Shown here: piece by piece, positions 50,686 to 59,522 of the stretch
Numbering within the stretch: position 1 is the first letter of the stretch
How the letters are laid out: the number at the start of each line of letters is the position of its first letter
From: Archangium violaceum
Lineage (GTDB): Bacteria > Myxococcota > Myxococcia > Myxococcales > Myxococcaceae
NCBI RefSeq assembly: GCF_016859125.1
Contig: NZ_CP069338.1
Location: 3,907,501 to 3,971,500, forward strand
DNA: 64,000 nucleotides
Direction of reading: 5' to 3'
The notes under the pieces: generated by a model
The model's database searches: none
The model's input: the letters and a program-made list of their open reading frames with translations, nothing else
Told to the model about the DNA's origin: nothing
Made by a program: the position numbers and the translations under genes

Positions 50686-52367
50686 CAGGATTGATCCAAA
50701 GTCCGTAGGAGAGGTTTTGAAGAGGCGGAGAGCAAGTCCAGACATTCACAGGCAAAGAGGGAGCATCCCTCCGGACGGCGCCTGAAAGAGGGGCGCCGTG
50801 GAAGGACAGGAGTGAAGGTACACAGGCCGAACAGCCAGGGGAGAAGAGGCGCGGGAAGGCCGGAGCGGGAGCAGCTGGCGGGCGCTCAGGCAAGTGTGGC
50901 CAGACTCTCGGGCAGCACGGCCAGACCCAACAGGCCCTGGTAGAGCACCTCCATGGTGCGTGCGAAGCTTTGGGGCCGTTTGTCGCGAGTCGGCAGGTGC
51001 GTGCGCACCAGGGCCAGCAGGTTGTAGGCCAGCAAACGCAGCCAGCTGAGCACCAGGGGTGCATTGCCTCGCAGGCTGGGCGAGGCGCTGTCCTCCTCCA
51101 GCACCACGTCCGCTGTCCAGTTGGGCCCGTTCTCAATCCCCCAGTGCCGGCGTACCAACGTCAGCATCCGCTCCGGGGACAGTTGCCCTGTGGGAATGGA
51201 GGTGAGGAACAGCCGCGTCTCCACCTTCGGCAGCTCGCCGTCTCTGGTTCGCGTCTGCCTCACCCATACCCATTGCTGGGCGCCGGGAAAGTCCTCCTCT
51301 GGCGGCTTGTCCACCACCCTCAACTCCCTCTCCACCCACTCCCCGCTCGTCCGCTCGCGCGTGCGCACCTTCACTGGCGCCACCGCCAGCGCCACCCACG
51401 CCTTGTCATGTAGCCGGTGGAAGTTCTCCTTGAGCGCCATCAGGTAGTGCTTGCCCGCCTCCCTCACCACCCGCGCATTGGCCGCGCTCGTCATTCCCGC
51501 GTCCACTGTCACGTACTCGAAATGCCGCCCGAACTTCTCCACCACCCGTTTGAACAACTCCGGGAACGCCGTCGCCTCTCCCTGCTTGCCTTCCAGCAAC
51601 TTCTGGTCGAGCACCGGCTGGGCCGCGCTGCTGGTGAGACTGGCGCGCAGCGCGTACGGGTACCAGTACTCCCGCCCCTGCTCATCCTTCGTCGTGTGGC
51701 TCGGCTCGCACGGCGGCTGCCCCGGCGTGCTCTCCCCTGCCTTCCCGTCAATGCTGACGACGCCCCGGGCGAAGAGCTCATGGCGTATCAGCCCCACTTC
51801 CAGGCCTCGGTGCACCATCTGGTGCACCTCCTGCTCCAACCCCTCTGGCTCCAACTTCCCCAGCAGCCTATCCAACGTCGTGTCGGACACCGGCCGCTTC
51901 AGCCCCTCGGGCGCCGTGCCTTCGCGCAGCATGTCCTCCCCCAGCGCCTCGGCATGCCTCAACACCCGCCGCCCCACCGCCAGCGCCTGCACCAGCAGCA
52001 TCAACATCGCCGCCAGCGGATGCCTCTGTCCCCGGCGGGCCCGGGGGTCCTTTACCTCCTTGAATGTCAGCCCCAGGCTCGCCATCATCCTCTGCACGCG
52101 GGAGGGGGTTTCCTGCTCGTCCTTCTTCCCCTTCCCGTTTCCCGCTTGGGGTGTGGATGGCCCGCCAGTCCTCCCGCCCCGGTTTTTCTTCCCACTCATC
52201 CTTCTTCTCCCCGGACCTGTCCGGCCCGTCTCCGGCTCTGTGCTGGCGCTCCCCCTCGCGATCAGCCCGCGGCTGCTCGCCTCCGGTGGGCGCCTGTAGG
52301 CGGGACTATACTTCAGCCGTAGGCCCGGGTGGGATGACCTCTCCCGTGGGACTTTGAATCAAGCCTG
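50686..52367 (-). mobile_element. ISAs1/IS4-type insertion sequence, copy A (1,682 bp, intact)
   Basis: The ends are caggattgatccaaagtcc at the left and, reverse-complemented, caggcttgattcaaagtcc at the right, matching at 17 of 19 positions. A 12-bp target duplication ccctttgtggtg lies at 50674-50685 and 52368-52379, inside the IS1182 left-over. A second, damaged copy is at 56058-57737. Confidence 0.93.
50886..52199 (-). CDS. ISAs1/IS4-type DDE transposase, intact
   Basis: A 437-aa transposase. Seen: VSIDGKAGE with the first catalytic Asp, YVTVDAGMTSAANARVVREA with the second, and RRHWGIENGPNWTADVVLEE with the closing Glu block typical of ISAs1-like elements. The N-terminus is a Lys/Gly-rich tail (MSGKKNRGGRTGGPSTPQAG). 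A 12-bp target duplication is on the long side for ISAs1 and more usual for IS4, so the family name is open. As the only intact copy in the window it could mobilise copy B. Confidence 0.9.
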   Translation of the reverse strand: MSGKKNRGGRTGGPSTPQAGNGKGKKDEQETPSRVQRMMASLGLTFKEVKDPRARRGQRHPLAAMLMLLVQALAVGRRVLRHAEALGEDMLREGTAPEGLKRPVSDTTLDRLLGKLEPEGLEQEVHQMVHRGLEVGLIRHELFARGVVSIDGKAGESTPGQPPCEPSHTTKDEQGREYWYPYALRASLTSSAAQPVLDQKLLEGKQGEATAFPELFKRVVEKFGRHFEYVTVDAGMTSAANARVVREAGKHYLMALKENFHRLHDKAWVALAVAPVKVRTRERTSGEWVERELRVVDKPPEEDFPGAQQWVWVRQTRTRDGELPKVETRLFLTSIPTGQLSPERMLTLVRRHWGIENGPNWTADVVLEEDSASPSLRGNAPLVLSWLRLLAYNLLALVRTHLPTRDKRPQSFARTMEVLYQGLLGLAVLPESLATLA

Positions 52368-52484
52368 CCCTTTGTGGTGGGGTTCTCCGACAAGCTCCTA
52401 GCTCCTGCGCTGGGGAGGCTTCCTTGACTTCGCCATGTCTCCTTGCATGTACTTCTATCTTCAATCTCTCCCAGGAGGTGCCAG

Positions 52485-52904
52485 GTGTTTTCTGTTCCCA
52501 GGTCACAACTTCGTATCCTGGCCGAGAGCACAGTTGACGCGTATGTCGAACGAGTGACGGCCAGGATTCGTGCCGACTTTGTGTCAGAACTTGGAGCGTT
52601 GCCCTATGAAGATCTACGTATTCGAGTTCACGCCGCGCTCATTTGGCTTCGTGCACAAGGCTTCCAACGCAAGGAGTATTTACATCGACTGATCGTTCTG
52701 GAGTTGTTGTTCGGCCCGCGGTTCGAGACCAGACTACCGCTGGCGGCACGTTTGATCGCATTTCCGCCGCATGGTGTGCCCCGCCAACCCGAATCGGAGC
52801 GATTCTGGGCTATTTATCGAGCTGCCGATCAACTCACGCGTGGTGACTCTGCTCAAGCCGCTCCGTCTCCCGGCGAGCGTGCATGGGGTGAGATATGGCG
52901 ATGA
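52485..52904 (+). CDS. small protein preceding the toxin gene, possible chaperone or adaptor
   Basis: A 139-aa protein from GTG 52485, chosen because a strong AGGAGG lies 6-7 nt upstream; the longer frame from 52443 has no such site. It is mostly helical (STVDAYVERVTARIRADFVS, DLRIRVHAALIWLRAQGFQR) with a C-terminal ESERFWAIYRAAD block. I do not know the family, though small proteins of this kind often stand before polymorphic toxins in Proteobacteria and serve in loading. Its last 10 bp overlap the toxin start. G+C is lower than in the flanking housekeeping genes. Confidence 0.7.
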   Translation: MFSVPRSQLRILAESTVDAYVERVTARIRADFVSELGALPYEDLRIRVHAALIWLRAQGFQRKEYLHRLIVLELLFGPRFETRLPLAARLIAFPPHGVPRQPESERFWAIYRAADQLTRGDSAQAAPSPGERAWGEIWR

Positions 52905-54529
52905 CGGGTATGGAGGCACTCAATCGCTCTCAGGCAAGCGCCGAAGCCGAGACAGGCTCGATTGATAGCCCGGTCAAGGAGTGCCTGGCTTGGATCGGAG
53001 TGGCGGCGGTCTACGACGATCCATGGGCTACTCCGGTCACGGGCTGCCGGGTGCGCATCGAGGTCGAGGGGGAGCTTGTGGCCGACGGACCTCGAACCAA
53101 AGGTCTGTCTTCATTCGGTAAAGAAGATGGTCAGCCCCACGATGACGTGCGAGCGGAGTTGGGGGTCTACCGCCAAAGTGGCGTGAAGCCGGGTCCTGCG
53201 AGCATCGCGCTCGTGCCAGATGGTGATGACGACCCGAAAGGCATCGAGAAGCAGATCCTCAACACCCTCGATGCCTTCGAGACGTCAATGCGCCAACTCC
53301 TGCGGCACTGGATTGCGGAGTGGTCGAAGGATGGCTGGTTGTCGGTCCCAAAAGCCAAACGCCGTGGCCAACTCCGTGGCCTTGGGACCTGGTGGGAGGG
53401 TGAGGTTGATTTCTGGGCCAGCGTTGGTGATACAGCAAAAGAAGTATGGGGTGGGATACAGAGCGGCACGAGCAAGGTCGCCGACTGGTACGAGGAGCTG
53501 CCCTTGTACGAGCAAGTGGGGTGGCTGGTTGCGCCGGTCCTCATGGGGGGGATCGAGTATGTAAAGCAGTTCGCCAAAACGGCTCAGGCGCTATGGAACC
53601 GACGTGAGCAGTTGATGGCTTTGCTCAAGGCCTTCCTCGATGGCACTGCTGCGGCCATTGAAAACGCGCTTGGGGTGTTGATTGATCTGCCTGGCGAGCT
53701 GGGGCCACTGATCAAGGACATCGTAGAGCATAGCCGTGACTGGGTCCAGAACATGATCGAGGTCGTGCGCGAGACCGATGTGTTCAAGCGCGTGATCAAG
53801 ACGATCATGACGGTCGTCATGATGATGACGCCGAACTTCTGGGCTGAAGGCATCGGCATGGTCGAGGGGTATCTGCTGCCCGAAGTCTTGATCACCATTG
53901 TCCTGATCATAATTGGTGCACTCTGCACCGCCGCCGGAGCCTCGGCACTCGCCACCCGCATCGCAGGAGTCCTATCCAGGCTTCGTGCGGCCATCTCCGC
54001 GGCGGGTAAGGCGGGAGAGGTGCTGAAAACCCTATTCAGTAAGCTGGATGAGATTGCGAGACTGGTCGGGGATCTCTCGAAGGCGCTTCGCCGCAGAATC
54101 AATGAATCCGTCAAAGGTACGACGGACAAGCTCAACCAACTGGTCCGACGCTCCGCGAAGAGGGTTCCGGCCAGACTCGATGAGTCCATGCGGCATGCGA
54201 GACCCGCGGAACAGCGCACGGCCCAACGGTTGGCGGATGACCCGGACTTCGACGGGCGGACCTTCAAGGGAATAGAAGGAAAGGATCCCGGCTACGACTG
54301 GGTTGACGACCTGGGACGGAAATACGATGCTCTGGGAGATGGGACGAAGTCTCAATATATGAAGCTGGAGCAATTTACAAAATCAATCGATCATCATCTG
54401 CTCAAGGGCAATGACTTCACGGTTGTTGATATGACTGGCTACACAGCCGAACAGATCGCTGCTGTCAAGCAATACGTGGACGCACTCCCCGCAGCCAAAC
54501 AGGCCATGATCGTCAGGGTGGGATTCTAA
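52895..54529 (+). CDS. polymorphic toxin with CdiA-type C-terminal nuclease-like domain
   Basis: A 544-aa protein. Residues 30-115 form a strand-rich N-terminal module (AVYDDPWATPVTGCRVRIEV). Residues 120-300 are helical. A hydrophobic region (about 310-355, with VLITIVLIIIGALCTAAGAS) could span a membrane. Residues 436-544 (KDPGYDWVDDLGRKYDALGD, FTKSIDHHLLKGNDFTVVDM then TGYTAEQIAAVKQYV) resemble the C-terminal tRNA-cleaving domains of CdiA toxins, with His500-His501 and Asp466/Asp507 region residues as candidate catalytic groups. No signal peptide or PAAR is seen. A probable immunity gene follows with a 1-nt overlap. Delivery by type VI or another contact system is inferred. Confidence 0.75.
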   Translation: MAMTGMEALNRSQASAEAETGSIDSPVKECLAWIGVAAVYDDPWATPVTGCRVRIEVEGELVADGPRTKGLSSFGKEDGQPHDDVRAELGVYRQSGVKPGPASIALVPDGDDDPKGIEKQILNTLDAFETSMRQLLRHWIAEWSKDGWLSVPKAKRRGQLRGLGTWWEGEVDFWASVGDTAKEVWGGIQSGTSKVADWYEELPLYEQVGWLVAPVLMGGIEYVKQFAKTAQALWNRREQLMALLKAFLDGTAAAIENALGVLIDLPGELGPLIKDIVEHSRDWVQNMIEVVRETDVFKRVIKTIMTVVMMMTPNFWAEGIGMVEGYLLPEVLITIVLIIIGALCTAAGASALATRIAGVLSRLRAAISAAGKAGEVLKTLFSKLDEIARLVGDLSKALRRRINESVKGTTDKLNQLVRRSAKRVPARLDESMRHARPAEQRTAQRLADDPDFDGRTFKGIEGKDPGYDWVDDLGRKYDALGDGTKSQYMKLEQFTKSIDHHLLKGNDFTVVDMTGYTAEQIAAVKQYVDALPAAKQAMIVRVGF

Positions 54530-54840
54530 TGCTATCGATTCACTTCGATGCGGAACGTGAATGGTGGGTATCTGGTAGGATATTCGAGCGGCTCTTTCAA
54601 TCAGCGCTGGATAGCGGGAAAATGCCATCAAAATTGGAGCAGTGGCTCCATGTGGCGGATGCCAACGGTGGTTTGGATCTGTCCCTGCTGGATCCATCCG
54701 AGGCCAGTGAGTTGGTGACCGTGCTGCGAGATGCAGCTTTGCGAGACCTCGCTAAACTGGGCGACGTCGACGCTGAATCCGAGGACGGTGCTTACAGGGA
54801 TAGCCTGTTGAAGATGTTGAAAGTCAGTCAGATTGGCTGA
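54529..54840 (+). CDS. probable immunity protein for the adjacent toxin
   Basis: A 103-aa acidic helical protein whose ATG shares the last base of the toxin stop (TAATG). Small size, acidity and coupling to a toxin gene are the usual features of an immunity protein. No family is recognised (IHFDAEREWWVSGRIFERLF; SKLEQWLHVADANGGLDLSL). It should bind the toxin's C-terminal domain in the cytoplasm (inference). Confidence 0.65.
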   Translation: MLSIHFDAEREWWVSGRIFERLFQSALDSGKMPSKLEQWLHVADANGGLDLSLLDPSEASELVTVLRDAALRDLAKLGDVDAESEDGAYRDSLLKMLKVSQIG

Positions 54841-55156
54841 GGTATATCGAATACAGACGCGATAGGGGGCCTGCGGGCCGCGGAGCTTGCCGGGCCCGAA
54901 GAGCCTGATTCGGAGTTCTCGGAACTTGAGCAGGTCGGACGTCGGCTCGCGGATGCCTTGAATGATGTCCTGGGCCAACCCGCGCTGCCCCAGGCTGGCT
55001 GGTGCTCTGGTCCTTGGTGCTGGGCCCTGCGTTGAGTAGCTACGGCCGATGTGCCGAGTGCGGCGACTGGATGACACAGACCGAGAACAGCCGGAGCCCC
55101 TGACGGGTCTCTGTGCCGGGGGAGCATCGCTGGGCGTTTTGTCGGGGTCGTTTTAG
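54841..55156. other. intergenic region, nothing convincing
   Basis: No ribosome site or domain is found on either strand. A minus frame (GLAQDIIQGIREPTSDLLKF) reads like protein for about 40 residues and might be old gene debris. Confidence 0.4.
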
Positions 55157-55708
55157 CTACGCCTGGGTTCGAGGGCCGGGCGACGCGTTCGCCCAGGCGA
55201 GCGCCCTCTCGACGAGCGAGGTGACGAATGCGTTCTTCTGCTGCGAGTACGTCGAGAAAAGTCGCGCGCCGTGCGCGTAGGCCTTGCGCTTCTCGTCCGC
55301 GTAGGCCTTCACCTCGTCGGGGTGCGCGCGCAGGTAGTCGCGGACGGCGAGCTGGGAGGTGAAGAAAGCCCCTCCCTCCTCGGCGATGGCGACGTTGAAG
55401 TGGGGCGGCCCCCGTCGCCGCAGGTAGAGCCTGTCCGGAATGAACACCTCGCCGAAGTCCTCGTACCCGAGCGCGACGAGGCGAGGGGTGGCGACTCTTC
55501 CCTCGTCCAGGGAGCGCACGCCCACGAGGAGGTCGACAATGGGTTTGCCGACGAGCCCGGGCACTGCGGTGCTTCCCACGTGCTCGAGCCGCGTGACGAC
55601 GTCACCGAGCGCTCCTCGCACGCGCTCGGCCTCGGAGGCGTAGATCTCGGGCCATCGAGGGTCGGGCTCGACCAGGGTGATGGGCTCGTCGATATCGGAG
55701 GTCTTCAT
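55157..55708 (-). CDS. GrpB-family protein (UPF0157), nucleotidyltransferase-like
   Basis: A 183-aa protein with the GrpB signature: VEPDPRWPEIYASEAERVRG and RLEHVGSTAVPGLVGKPIVD, followed by RRRGPPHFNVAI and the C-terminal YADEKRKAYAHG block. The family has a nucleotidyltransferase-type fold and is sometimes fused to dephospho-CoA kinase; its reaction is not established. It stands alone between the toxin module and an IS remnant. Confidence 0.85.
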   Translation of the reverse strand: MKTSDIDEPITLVEPDPRWPEIYASEAERVRGALGDVVTRLEHVGSTAVPGLVGKPIVDLLVGVRSLDEGRVATPRLVALGYEDFGEVFIPDRLYLRRRGPPHFNVAIAEEGGAFFTSQLAVRDYLRAHPDEVKAYADEKRKAYAHGARLFSTYSQQKNAFVTSLVERALAWANASPGPRTQA

Positions 55709-56057
55709 GAGTTCACCGCCGTACGTGCGGTGCGACGGGGCCCGGACTGTCTCACGTACGGGTGGCGCTCGTCACAACGGGACGGGGAGCGCTCTACAGG
55801 ATTGTAGGGAGAGCGACACCTCGCCTTTGTAAACACATCAGGAGACACCCTCATGCCCCGATTCGTAACCCCCCAACCCTGAGCAAACGAATGAGACCGT
55901 CGCACATCCCAAGCGGCGTCGTGGGTTCGCCATCCTATCCGCGCACTGAGGCATCCCCTCATAAAAGGCCAAAGGCTTCACGGAAAACGAGTTGCTCGCA
56001 GACGAGTTGGGCGAAGCGTTCGATGAGAGGCCGCAACTGGGCTTCGGGCATAGTGGG

Positions 56058-57737
56058 CAGGATTGATCCAAAGTCCGTAGGAGAGGTTTTGAAGAGGCGG
56101 AGAGCAAGTCCAGACATTCACAGGCAAAGAGGGAGCATCCCTCCGGACGGCGCCTGAAAGAGGGGCGCCGTGGAAGGACAGGAGTGAAGGTACACAGGCC
56201 GAACAGCCAGGGGAGAAGAGGCGCGGGAAGGCCGGAGCGGGAGCAGCTGGCGGGCGCTCAGGCAAGTGTGGCCAGACTCTCGGGCAGCACGGCCAGACCC
56301 AACAGGCCCTGGTAGAGCACCTCCATGGTGCGTGCGAAGCTTTGGGGCCGTTTGTCGCGAGTCGGCAGGTGCGTGCGCACCAGGGCCAGCAGGTTGTAGG
56401 CCAGCAAACGCAGCCAGCTGAGCACCAGGGGTGCATTGCCTCGCAGGCTGGGCGAGGCGCTGTCCTCCTCCAGCACCACGTCCGCTGTCCAGTTGGGCCC
56501 GTTCTCAATCCCCCAGTGCCGGCGTACCAACGTCAGCATCCGCTCCGGGGACAGTTGCCCTGTGGGAATGGAGGTGAGGAACAGCCGCGTCTCCACCTTC
56601 GGCAGCTCGCCGTCTCTGGTTCGCGTCTGCCTCACCCATACCCATTGCTGGGCGCCGGGAAAGTCCTCCTCTGGCGGCTTGTCCACCACCCTCAACTCCC
56701 TCTCCACCCACTCCCCGCTCGTCCGCTCGCGCGTGCGCACCTTCACTGGCGCCACCGCCAGCGCCACCCACGCCTTGTCATGTAGCCGGTGGAAGTTCTC
56801 CTTGAGCGCCATCAGGTAGTGCTTGCCCGCCTCCCTCACCACCCGCGCATTGGCCGCGCTCGTCATTCCCGCGTCCACTGTCACGTACTCGAAATGCCGC
56901 CCGAACTTCTCCACCACCCGTTTGAACAACTCCGGGAACGCCGTCGCCTCTCCCTGCTTGCCTTCCAGCAACTTCTGGTCGAGCACCGGCTGGGCCGCGC
57001 TGCTGGTGAGACTGGCGCGCAGCGCGTACGGGTACCAGTACTCCCGCCCCTGCTCATCCTTCGTCGTGTGGCTCGGCTCGCACGGCGGCTGCCCCGGCGT
57101 GCTCTCCCCGCCTTCCCGTCAATGCTGACGACGCCCCGGGCGAAGAGCTCATGGCGTATCAGCCCCACTTCCAGGCCTCGGTGCACCATCTGGTGCACCT
57201 CCTGCTCCAACCCCTCTGGCTCCAACTTCCCCAGCAGCCTATCCAACGTCGTGTCGGACACCGGCCGCTTCAGCCCCTCGGGCGCCGTGCCTTCGCGCAG
57301 CATGTCCTCCCCAGCGCCTCGGCATGCCTCAACACCCGCCGCCCCACCGCAATCGCCTGCACCAGCAGCATCAACATCGCCGCCAGCGGGTGCCTCTGTC
57401 CCCGGCGGGCCCGGGGGTCCTTTACCTCCTTGAATGTCAGCCCCAGGCTCGCCATCATCCTCTGCACGCGGGAGGGGGTTTCCTGCTCGTCCTTCTTCCC
57501 CTTCCCGTTTCCCGCTTGGGGTGTGGAGGGCCCGCCAGCCCTCCCGCCCCGGTTTTTCTTCCCACTCATCCTTCTCCTCCCCGGACCTGTCCGGCCCGTC
57601 TCCGGCTCTGTGCTGGCGCTCCCCCTCGCGATCAGCCCGCGGCTGCTCGCCTCCGGTGGGCGCCTGTAGGCGGGACTATACTTCAGCCGTAGGCCCGGGT
57701 GGGATGACCTCTCCCGTGGGACTTTGAATCAAGCCTG
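56058..57737 (-). mobile_element. ISAs1/IS4-type insertion sequence, copy B (1,680 bp)
   Basis: Same terminal repeats as copy A. The 12-bp target duplication gggcatagtggg lies at 56046-56057 and 57738-57749, inside the older transposase remnant. It differs from copy A by two single-base losses (near 57109 and 57311) and a few substitutions. Confidence 0.93.
56258..57569 (-). pseudogene. ISAs1/IS4-type transposase, two frameshifts (copy B)
   Basis: The counterpart of the intact 437-aa transposase of copy A. The frame starting at 57569 breaks near 57311 (one C lost in a C run) and again near 57109 (one T lost), so the three pieces are in different frames. The DDE residues are all still encoded. 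Confidence 0.9.
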
Positions 57738-58109
57738 GGGCATAGTGGGCAGAGCCTGGTAGTACATGCAGCCCTGGCGAAAGAGGGAGTAGGTGCGCTT
57801 TTTCGAGGTGTTGGCTTTGAGGTCGCGCTCCATGCCGAGGCTCTCGCCACATACCACCGCGGCGACTTCCACCTCATCGGCCGTGACGCGTGCGCCTTTG
57901 AGCTTGCGCAGGTGGCCTGAGGTCGGCACCCACTCGGCCGCGCTCCGACGCTCGCCCTGGGTGCTGGTGACGATGATTCGCTGACGGGAGCGTACCACGT
58001 ACTCGAAGCACAACTCCTCGAGCAGCGCGTAGAGCTTCTGGTCCGCGAAGCCTCGGTCGGCCAGAATCGTCACCTTCACCTCGGGCGCAATCAACTCACG
58101 CATGTGGTG

Positions 58110-58349
58110 CGTCCGAGCTGGGGCGTGGACCTCTTTTCCGGTCAGCTCGAAAACGAGGCCTACGTCGTGTGGAGCGCGGGGCCTCTCCAGCCCGGGCAAT
58201 CGGTCTCGACCTTTTTCTGGGTAACGAAGAAGGTTGTCGATGATCGAGCCTATGGGATCTTCCTGGACAATGATGGCTTCAATCACGGAGCCGTGGATGA
58301 GCTGAAGGAGCTCAACAATCACTGCTCGTTCTTCGTGAACCCGGACTGA
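58110..58349 (+). CDS. 3' fragment of an unknown gene, truncated by IS
   Basis: The frame reads WGVDLFSGQLENEAYVVWSA, then GPLQPGQSVSTFFWVTKKVV and DDRAYGIFLDNDGFNHGAVD to TGA 58347-58349. Its apparent start lies inside the transposase remnant, so the 5' part is lost or never existed here. The composition is protein-like. No family is recognised. Position beside an immunity-like gene fits a broken toxin-associated gene. Confidence 0.45.
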   Translation, partial: RPSWGVDLFSGQLENEAYVVWSAGPLQPGQSVSTFFWVTKKVVDDRAYGIFLDNDGFNHGAVDELKELNNHCSFFVNPD

Positions 58350-58392
58350 GAGCGGCACATCGTCTGATTCACGGTCCGGGTGAGAGGATTCA

Positions 58393-58414
58393 GCGCGCGG
58401 CGGTTGCCGCGCGC
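58393..58414. terminator. GC hairpin between fragment and immunity-like gene
   Basis: A perfect 9-bp stem (gcgcgcggc / gccgcgcgc) with a ggtt loop, 44 bp after the fragment's stop. No T run, so function as a terminator is uncertain. Confidence 0.4.
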
Positions 58415-58500
58415 GACGAGCACGAGTTTCGCGCCACGACGACGTAGTTTCTTTTCCACGTGGGGAGGGGTAGGACGCTGCCTGCTTTCCCGGAGGTCTG

Positions 58501-58716
58501 ATGGAACCCCTACGTGATGACGAGGCCCTGGAGATCATTCGAAGGCTGCAGACCGGCGGCTACGCGACGGAGGCCGAGACCGACGAGAAGTATCTACGCC
58601 TCAATGCGCGCTACCCCGGAATCGTGAACCTGATCTTTCACGACCGCAGGAATCCGACGGCCGAGCAGATTCTCGCCGAGGTGAAGAATCGGAAGCCGAT
58701 TCTGCTCGGTCCTTGA
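58501..58716 (+). CDS. small bacteriocin-immunity-like protein, orphan
   Basis: A 71-aa protein with an ideal ribosome site (CGGAGG, 5-6 nt before the ATG). The layout, four helices with ...YATEAETDEKYLRLNARYPG, then VNLIFHDRRNPTAEQILAEV and a short KPILL end, resembles small immunity proteins of DNase bacteriocins, in which an acidic helix binds the toxin and a 'dLIFxp' turn is conserved. No toxin gene is next to it; only a truncated ORF precedes. It may be an orphan immunity gene (inference). Confidence 0.55.
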   Translation: MEPLRDDEALEIIRRLQTGGYATEAETDEKYLRLNARYPGIVNLIFHDRRNPTAEQILAEVKNRKPILLGP

Positions 58717-58735
58717 GCAAGCGCTCAGGAAGGCT

Positions 58736-59329
58736 TCACGCTCCGCCCCAGAGAGCACTCAGCTCGAGCTCGATGGCCTCGAAGGGCTCGGCGCGGACCT
58801 GGGCGTCCTCCGTGAACGTGGCGAGCAGTGTGTAGTTCATGCCCGCCAGGCGGAAGACCTCCAGCGTGCGCACGTCCGGGTCCACGAGCCACACGTGCCG
58901 GACGCCCTCGCGCGCATAGGCGGGCAATTTGACCGCCCGGTCCCGCGCTTCCGTGGAAGGGGAGAGGACTTCACAGGCCCAGTCTGGAGCGAGCGTCAGG
59001 GCGGTGGTGCGCGGAGCTTCGGGAAGCCGCTCGCGGCGCCAGCCCGCGAGGTCTGGAACGAGCACGTCTCCACCCAGGTGGAACTCAGGCTCGTCGAGAA
59101 GGAGCCAGCCGCCCGGGCCGTTCCACCCCAGGTCGAACGGGCCCATCAGCACTCCACCGAGCCGGGAGGCGGCCTGGGCATGCGGAATCGCAGGCCGGGG
59201 ACTCGCGTACAGTTCGCCAGCGATGATCTCCCCCACCATGTTCGGGGGAAGCTCCTCCAGGTCTGCGTAGGTCGCGGGTCGCTTTCCCATCCCCAACTCA
59301 TCCACGTCCATTCGAGCGACAGGTTCCAT
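58736..59329 (-). CDS. Uma2-family (DUF820) PD-(D/E)XK-like protein
   Basis: A 197-aa protein with the Uma2 pattern: an N-terminal RPATYADLEELPPNMVGEII, LDEPEFHLGGDVLVPDLAGW, and APDWACEVLSPSTEARDRAV then KLPAYAREGVRHVWLVDPDV. The fold is of restriction-endonuclease type, with acidic residues in PDLAGW and the E of CEVLSP as candidate active-site residues. The family is common in cyanobacteria and myxobacteria and its cellular role is not established. The gene is divergent from the unknown gene at 59523. Confidence 0.88.
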   Translation of the reverse strand: MEPVARMDVDELGMGKRPATYADLEELPPNMVGEIIAGELYASPRPAIPHAQAASRLGGVLMGPFDLGWNGPGGWLLLDEPEFHLGGDVLVPDLAGWRRERLPEAPRTTALTLAPDWACEVLSPSTEARDRAVKLPAYAREGVRHVWLVDPDVRTLEVFRLAGMNYTLLATFTEDAQVRAEPFEAIELELSALWGGA

Positions 59330-59522
59330 GTCTGGAGCCTGTCGCCAGGGTCCGACACCCTGCCCGCGAGGTTGTCTCCGCGAGCCGACCTTTCATCCCA
59401 TGCGCATGTCATCGCATGCGCATCTCTCGAGGTCGAGTGTCGAGCGGCATTCATCGTTCACTCGTCACCCCGAGTGGCCGCCGGGGCCTGCCGCCCCGCC
59501 GGGGGCGCCCTATAGTGGAGCC

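Larger units (their letters stand above)
47426..52397 (-). mobile_element. IS1182-family element carrying two nested insertion sequences
   Basis: The ends are gagcgtgtcggggaat at the left and, reverse-complemented, gagcttgtcggagaac at the right, flanked on both sides by CTAG (47422-47425 and 52398-52401), a palindromic 4-bp target as used by some IS1182 members. Inside lie an IS1380 copy (48919-50656) and an ISAs1/IS4-type copy (50686-52367). Removing these and one target duplication each leaves about 1,535 bp, a short IS1182 element with its transposase on the minus strand. Confidence 0.82.
55959..58106 (-). pseudogene. older IS4-type transposase remnant split by copy B
   Basis: The C-terminal third of a DDE transposase: 58106-57750 encodes HHMRELIAPEVKVTILADRG then FADQKLYALLEELCFEYVVR...KRTYSLFRQGCMYYQALPTM, and after the insertion 56057-55959 continues in frame as PEAQLRPLIERFAQLVCEQL to a TGA at 55959-55961. 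The N-terminal part is gone; beyond about 58106 the sequence changes to an unrelated frame. The FADQKLY-type DDE core and the LFRQGCM motif place it in the IS4 superfamily. It is the host of the insertion at 56058. Confidence 0.8.
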
